A stretch of DNA of 64,000 nucleotides, taken from Aralia elata (taxonomy: Eukaryota > Streptophyta > Magnoliopsida > Apiales > Araliaceae). The translations under genes were made by a program, and so were the position numbers. Below, piece after piece: positions 60,709-64,000 of this stretch. The notes under the pieces were generated by a model. The model was not told where the DNA came from. It worked only from the letters and a program-made list of their open reading frames with translations, and made no database searches. Location: positions 41,261,402 through 41,325,401 of the forward strand of contig CM068380.1 of NCBI GenBank assembly GCA_034770075.1, in the 5' to 3' direction. Position 1 is the first letter of the stretch, and the number at the start of each line of letters is the position of its first letter.

Positions 60709-61710
60709 TAGACTTTCTGTAAGGTTTATGTCCCCCCACCCCCACCCCACCCCCCACTCCACTCCCGGTTTATATTCATTGTTTAATAAAGCGTCACTCT
60801 AGGCTTACGCTTAGGATGATCCACTCTGCAAAATAAAAAATAAAAAAAAAATTGGGCTTGAACTCAATTAGGATCAACTGGCTTAAGTCTAACTGGAGTT
60901 CAAATTCGACTTCTTTACGAAATGAAACGGACAGGTGATCAGATCAGACAAGATATTACTTCATCTGATAATTGTATAAGGAAAAGGTAAGGTAGCTTAC
61001 AGAAAAAAAAAAAGAAAAAAAAAAAGAACTTTTTGTCTGAATACATTCAAAATGACAATTATGACAACTTTTGTAGTTACTTAGCTATCTATTTCTATTT
61101 GAATTGGGATATAAGTGGAATACAATGAAATAGAGCCGCTTTGAGATTCTTTCTGAAACGAGACATGGAAGGGTGTTATTACCAAAAAGTTCATGGAGTT
61201 ATGAATTAAGGAAGCTTCGAATTTAAGGTTTTACTCCTCGTGGTTCTAATATGAATATGAGGTTTTAATCGGTTTATATAGGGTCTCACTAAGAGAATTT
61301 CTTTCAATAATAAAGAAAACAAATAATAAAAAGCTCAGGTTAAATAAAGAGAGAGGTTTTTATTTTATTTTATTTTATTTTAAAAAAAGTGATTTAAATC
61401 AATATTTCTCTAGTACCCTATATAAAGAAAGACTAAATTACAAAAAGAAAATTTTGGAAAAAGAAATTCATAACTTGTGGACATTCTACCTCCACACGAC
61501 ATTGATCCGTTATACTTTTACCCCATTATGAGAAATTTCTTATTGTTGCTTAGCGTAGTAGGAGTTTGGGCCATGTCTCCGTCTTAATGTGGTTGATTAT
61601 CTACTCAGATTAGTTACTAATCATTTTCTTAAATAAGTTAATGATCATCCTTTCAGATCAGTTACTAATCATCATCTCAATAAGTTATTGTCTCATCAAC
61701 TAACTAATTA
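60709..61710. other. Non-coding intergenic sequence, second copy
   Basis: It matches 28908-29908, including the C-rich run (60732-60766). No gene is seen. Confidence 0.5.
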
Positions 61711-61900
61711 GGCGCGAGCCTTTTTCTCGGACAAATTCCTAATTTTGCTTGCTCTCAGTCATAGAGATCGTTTAATGGGATGGTTAACCTCATTAGAGGA
61801 ATGTTTGGCGCGAGCCTTTTCTCGGACAAATTCCTAATTTTGCTTGCTCTCAGTCATATAGATCGTTTACTGAGGTGGTTAACCTCATTAGAGGAATGTT
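61711..61900 (+). repeat. Tandem duplication of about 96 bp, second copy
   Basis: Units start ggcgcgagcc at 61711 and 61807. Matches 29909-30101. Confidence 0.85.
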
Positions 61901-61956
61901 TCTAATAAAAATTGTTTGTCCGTGTATATTATTACTTGTTTCCAAATGAGTCTCCC

Positions 61957-61992
<36 letters not shown>
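61957..61992. repeat. Compound (CA)n(TA)n microsatellite, second copy
   Basis: About 7 CA and 11 TA repeats, against about 12 and 8 in the left copy. Confidence 0.95.
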
Positions 61993-62689
61993 ATTCAAAA
62001 GAATATGTTAGTGATTCATACGAAGTAAGAATATATAATATAATTACATTTACGTTCATCAATAGATGTGTTAGTTCAGTATTTTCGTAATAAAATAGGT
62101 TATAAAAAATAAAATATTAATAATTACAACTGATTTGATATTTTAATTTAATTACAACTGATTTAATATTTTGATTTATATTTTTCATATTAATTATATA
62201 AAATCATATAATTTAATAAATCACACATAATTTTAAAAAATAATTAATAATATTATAATTATTACATAAATACTACAAATCAACTAAACAAATATATCGT
62301 AAAAATTTATTATCATTCTAACAACTATATTATATTACCTATACTATTGCATAACATCACATTTATATTTCGCAAACCAAACCCGACCTAAGTGCAATCG
62401 TCTCTCTGCCCACATACTAGTACTAAATTACTCTGCCAGTCTACCTACTGATTTAATGCAATCTCCAATAAAAAGGTGACCCCACATTTCACTCTCCCCT
62501 ACCGTTGCACATATCAGTACTATATATTTATTTACATAGTGATAAAATATTTAATACTAGAAAACTATACATATATCTAGATATTCGTGCCAAACTAATA
62601 TACCCCACCCCATAAATTATACTCCTACTTCCAGAACTCCCCTTTCTCTCTCTTCAACCTTCACTATCTTCTTCACTCCACGCCCTCCA
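61993..62689 (+). promoter_or_regulatory. Upstream region, putative promoter and 5' leader of the membrane-protein gene
   Basis: AT-rich sequence with tatatattta at 62521-62530, about 160 bp before the ATG, as a possible TATA box. A CT-rich leader (about 62630-62688, ccctttctctctcttc) is typical of plant 5' untranslated regions. The start context is ccaATGGCG, a good plant initiation context. Confidence 0.45.
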
Positions 62690-63265
62690 ATGGCGGAATA
62701 CGAAACCAGCACCCAAACGGGCCAAGCCCATCACAATATGATCTCAAAAGAATCGGCCCTTCAGGCGATAAACACCATAATCCAGCTCCATTTCGAGAAA
62801 ACCCTCGAGAAGAAACGAGCCGTGGACCTCCAGAAGAAGGAGCTATGGAAGCTCTTCCAGCTCTTCTTCCTCTTCCTGGGCCTGATCTTTGCGGCCCAGG
62901 TCCAGTCCCCTCGCCTCCAGTGCCGCCACTGCTGGGTGCCCATTGGGCTTCTCTCCCTGGCCCATTTAATCTTCTATGTGGGCCTGGCCCAGACGTTGAG
63001 GTGTATTAATGGGTTTAAGTACCAGAGGCGGTGCCACAAGCTCACTCTTGGCTTGGCCACCGAGCGGCTCCGGCAGATCAAGATGAGGATGAGCGGCGGA
63101 GGGGAGGAAGTGGGAGTTTTGGGGGAGGAGTTTGAGATTCATTATCAAGAGCCGCCGGAGAGTTATTTTGGTAAGTTTAAGAGGAATTGGGCTTTGCATT
63201 TTGGGTTTTTGATTTTGATATATGGGTTTATGGTGTCTTCCTCTGTTGTTGTTCTTTGTTTCTAA
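62690..63265 (+). CDS. Conserved plant small multi-pass membrane protein, function unknown
   Basis: An intact single-exon ORF of 191 codons. Residues 1-20 are polar and low in conservation signals. Residues about 20-52 form an amphipathic charged helix (KESALQAINTIIQLHFEKTL, then a Lys/Arg/Glu-rich stretch). Predicted membrane helices lie at about 54-72 (LFQLFFLFLGLIFAAQV), 84-102 (WVPIGLLSLAHLIFYVGLA) and 171-191 (GFLILIYGFMVSSSVVVLC). Between helices 1 and 2 is a CRHC pair; after helix 2 comes a basic loop (GFKYQRRCHK) and a Gly/Glu-rich region. I recognise it as a plant-wide family of uncharacterised transmembrane proteins but know of no assigned role. No signal peptide is evident. The start is the first ATG, in good context. 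Its left counterpart (30898-31481) is frameshifted by apparent errors. Confidence 0.82.
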   Translation: MAEYETSTQTGQAHHNMISKESALQAINTIIQLHFEKTLEKKRAVDLQKKELWKLFQLFFLFLGLIFAAQVQSPRLQCRHCWVPIGLLSLAHLIFYVGLAQTLRCINGFKYQRRCHKLTLGLATERLRQIKMRMSGGGEEVGVLGEEFEIHYQEPPESYFGKFKRNWALHFGFLILIYGFMVSSSVVVLCF

Positions 63266-63645
63266 TGGGCTTGTAATATTTTTTGAGTAGAAAAGTTGGT
63301 TGAGTGAAGTGGGATCATGTGACTCTGGCTATTGATGATGATGGGTTGGGTTGGGTTGGGTCCAGATGAATTTTTATAATATAATTTATTTTGTATTTTT
63401 TTGATCTTTGGAAGTTCAATATCAAATTCATATTGTATTATTGAAAATGAAAATTGAAAAACTGTAAATCTACTCATTCTGGTATTTTTTTCATATGTAA
63501 AATTTGATGATTATTACTTAATTTTCTAATTGTTTGTACAACAGGCAAAAGTGAAATCCAAAACATGACTCCATCCATTCCATAAAAACGTCTCATTTAT
63601 AAAATGAATTTATTTCACAAAAAGAGTTTTTTTTAGTTGATAAAA
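63266..63645 (+). other. 3' flank of the membrane-protein gene
   Basis: It includes a GGGTT repeat (about 63343-63360, gggttgggttgggt) and T-rich sequence that may be the 3' untranslated region. No further ORF with a domain. Confidence 0.4.
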
Positions 63646-64000
63646 ACATGGTTGTGAAATTCGAATCGGACCGATGGTTGAACTGGTTAAAATCGAAATC
63701 GGTCGGTACTTTAGTTCGAATTGGTCCAATTATTCAGTTTTAGTCAAAACAGAGATTGAACCGGTTGACTACAGTCGAATCGGTGATTCAACCGGTAAAA
63801 TCGGTTAAATTGATCAAGTAAATTAGTTTTTAATTATTTTTTAATATTTTTTGTACCAAAAGTTTTTTATTATTAAAATTAACCACTTTGAATAATATTG
63901 TAACTCAACTTTATTATGTTTTAGTTCATAAAAAAAGAGATTTTTTTAAATTTCATTAATTACTAATAATATATATTTTTATATATTTATAATGTCACCG
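63646..64000. mobile_element. TIR element with accggtt repeats, second copy, cut by window end
   Basis: It matches 31878-32240. The right terminal repeat lies beyond the window. Confidence 0.6.

Noticed and set aside
61850..62062. Minus-strand 70-codon ORF
   Set aside because: It is built on the TA/CA microsatellite (Tyr-Ile and Val-Cys runs) and has no domain.

Overview
The window is nuclear DNA of a flowering plant, most likely a eudicot. It is AT-rich, dense in nested LTR retrotransposons, MITEs and a Mutator-like element, and has plant-type promoters and a plant-conserved membrane-protein gene. I see no prokaryotic, organellar or CRISPR features. The species cannot be named from the sequence alone.

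Layout. (1) 29-15469 is one full-length but inactive Ty3/gypsy chromovirus. It has long LTRs (about 2.7 kb), a Met-type primer binding site, an extra coiled-coil ORF, gag with zinc knuckles, protease, RT, RNase H, integrase and a C-terminal chromodomain, then a polypurine tract. Its 5' LTR is split at 2449-6594 by a 4.1 kb solo LTR of a related family with a perfect 5-bp target duplication. (2) 15609-18910 is a minus-strand solo LTR of a third family, also with a perfect target duplication. It sits beside older minus-strand LTR-element debris (18911-21385). (3) 21386-30900 is a mixed intergenic region. It holds two MITEs, a candidate small split gene whose intron is a tandem array of intron-like modules (25332-26021), a 1.76 kb Mutator-like element with 104-bp inverted repeats and 9-bp target duplication (26046-27804), an RNase H gene fragment (28154-28448) and a foldback element (28596-28907). 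(4) 30898-31481 is a frameshifted copy of a small conserved membrane-protein gene. It is followed by a TIR element, a further solo LTR (32691-36170) and low-quality repeat-rich sequence up to a 100-N gap at 41517-41616.

(5) From 41617 to the window end the sequence restarts inside the retroelement RNase H domain and repeats 10721-32240 in the same order and orientation. Its first 9 kb is inflated by many small insertions, while its distal part is clean. The left copy is clean at first and error-prone after about 30 kb. The best reading is two overlapping contigs, probably two haplotypes, that were scaffolded end to end instead of merged. It is probably not a biological tandem duplication. The membrane-protein gene is intact only in the right copy (62690-63265, 191 codons) and is the one gene I call with good confidence.

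I did not find a new defence or metabolic system. The most interesting candidates are the intron-module gene, the three LTR families sharing a terminal module and GC hairpins, the foldback hairpin and the extra coiled-coil ORF.
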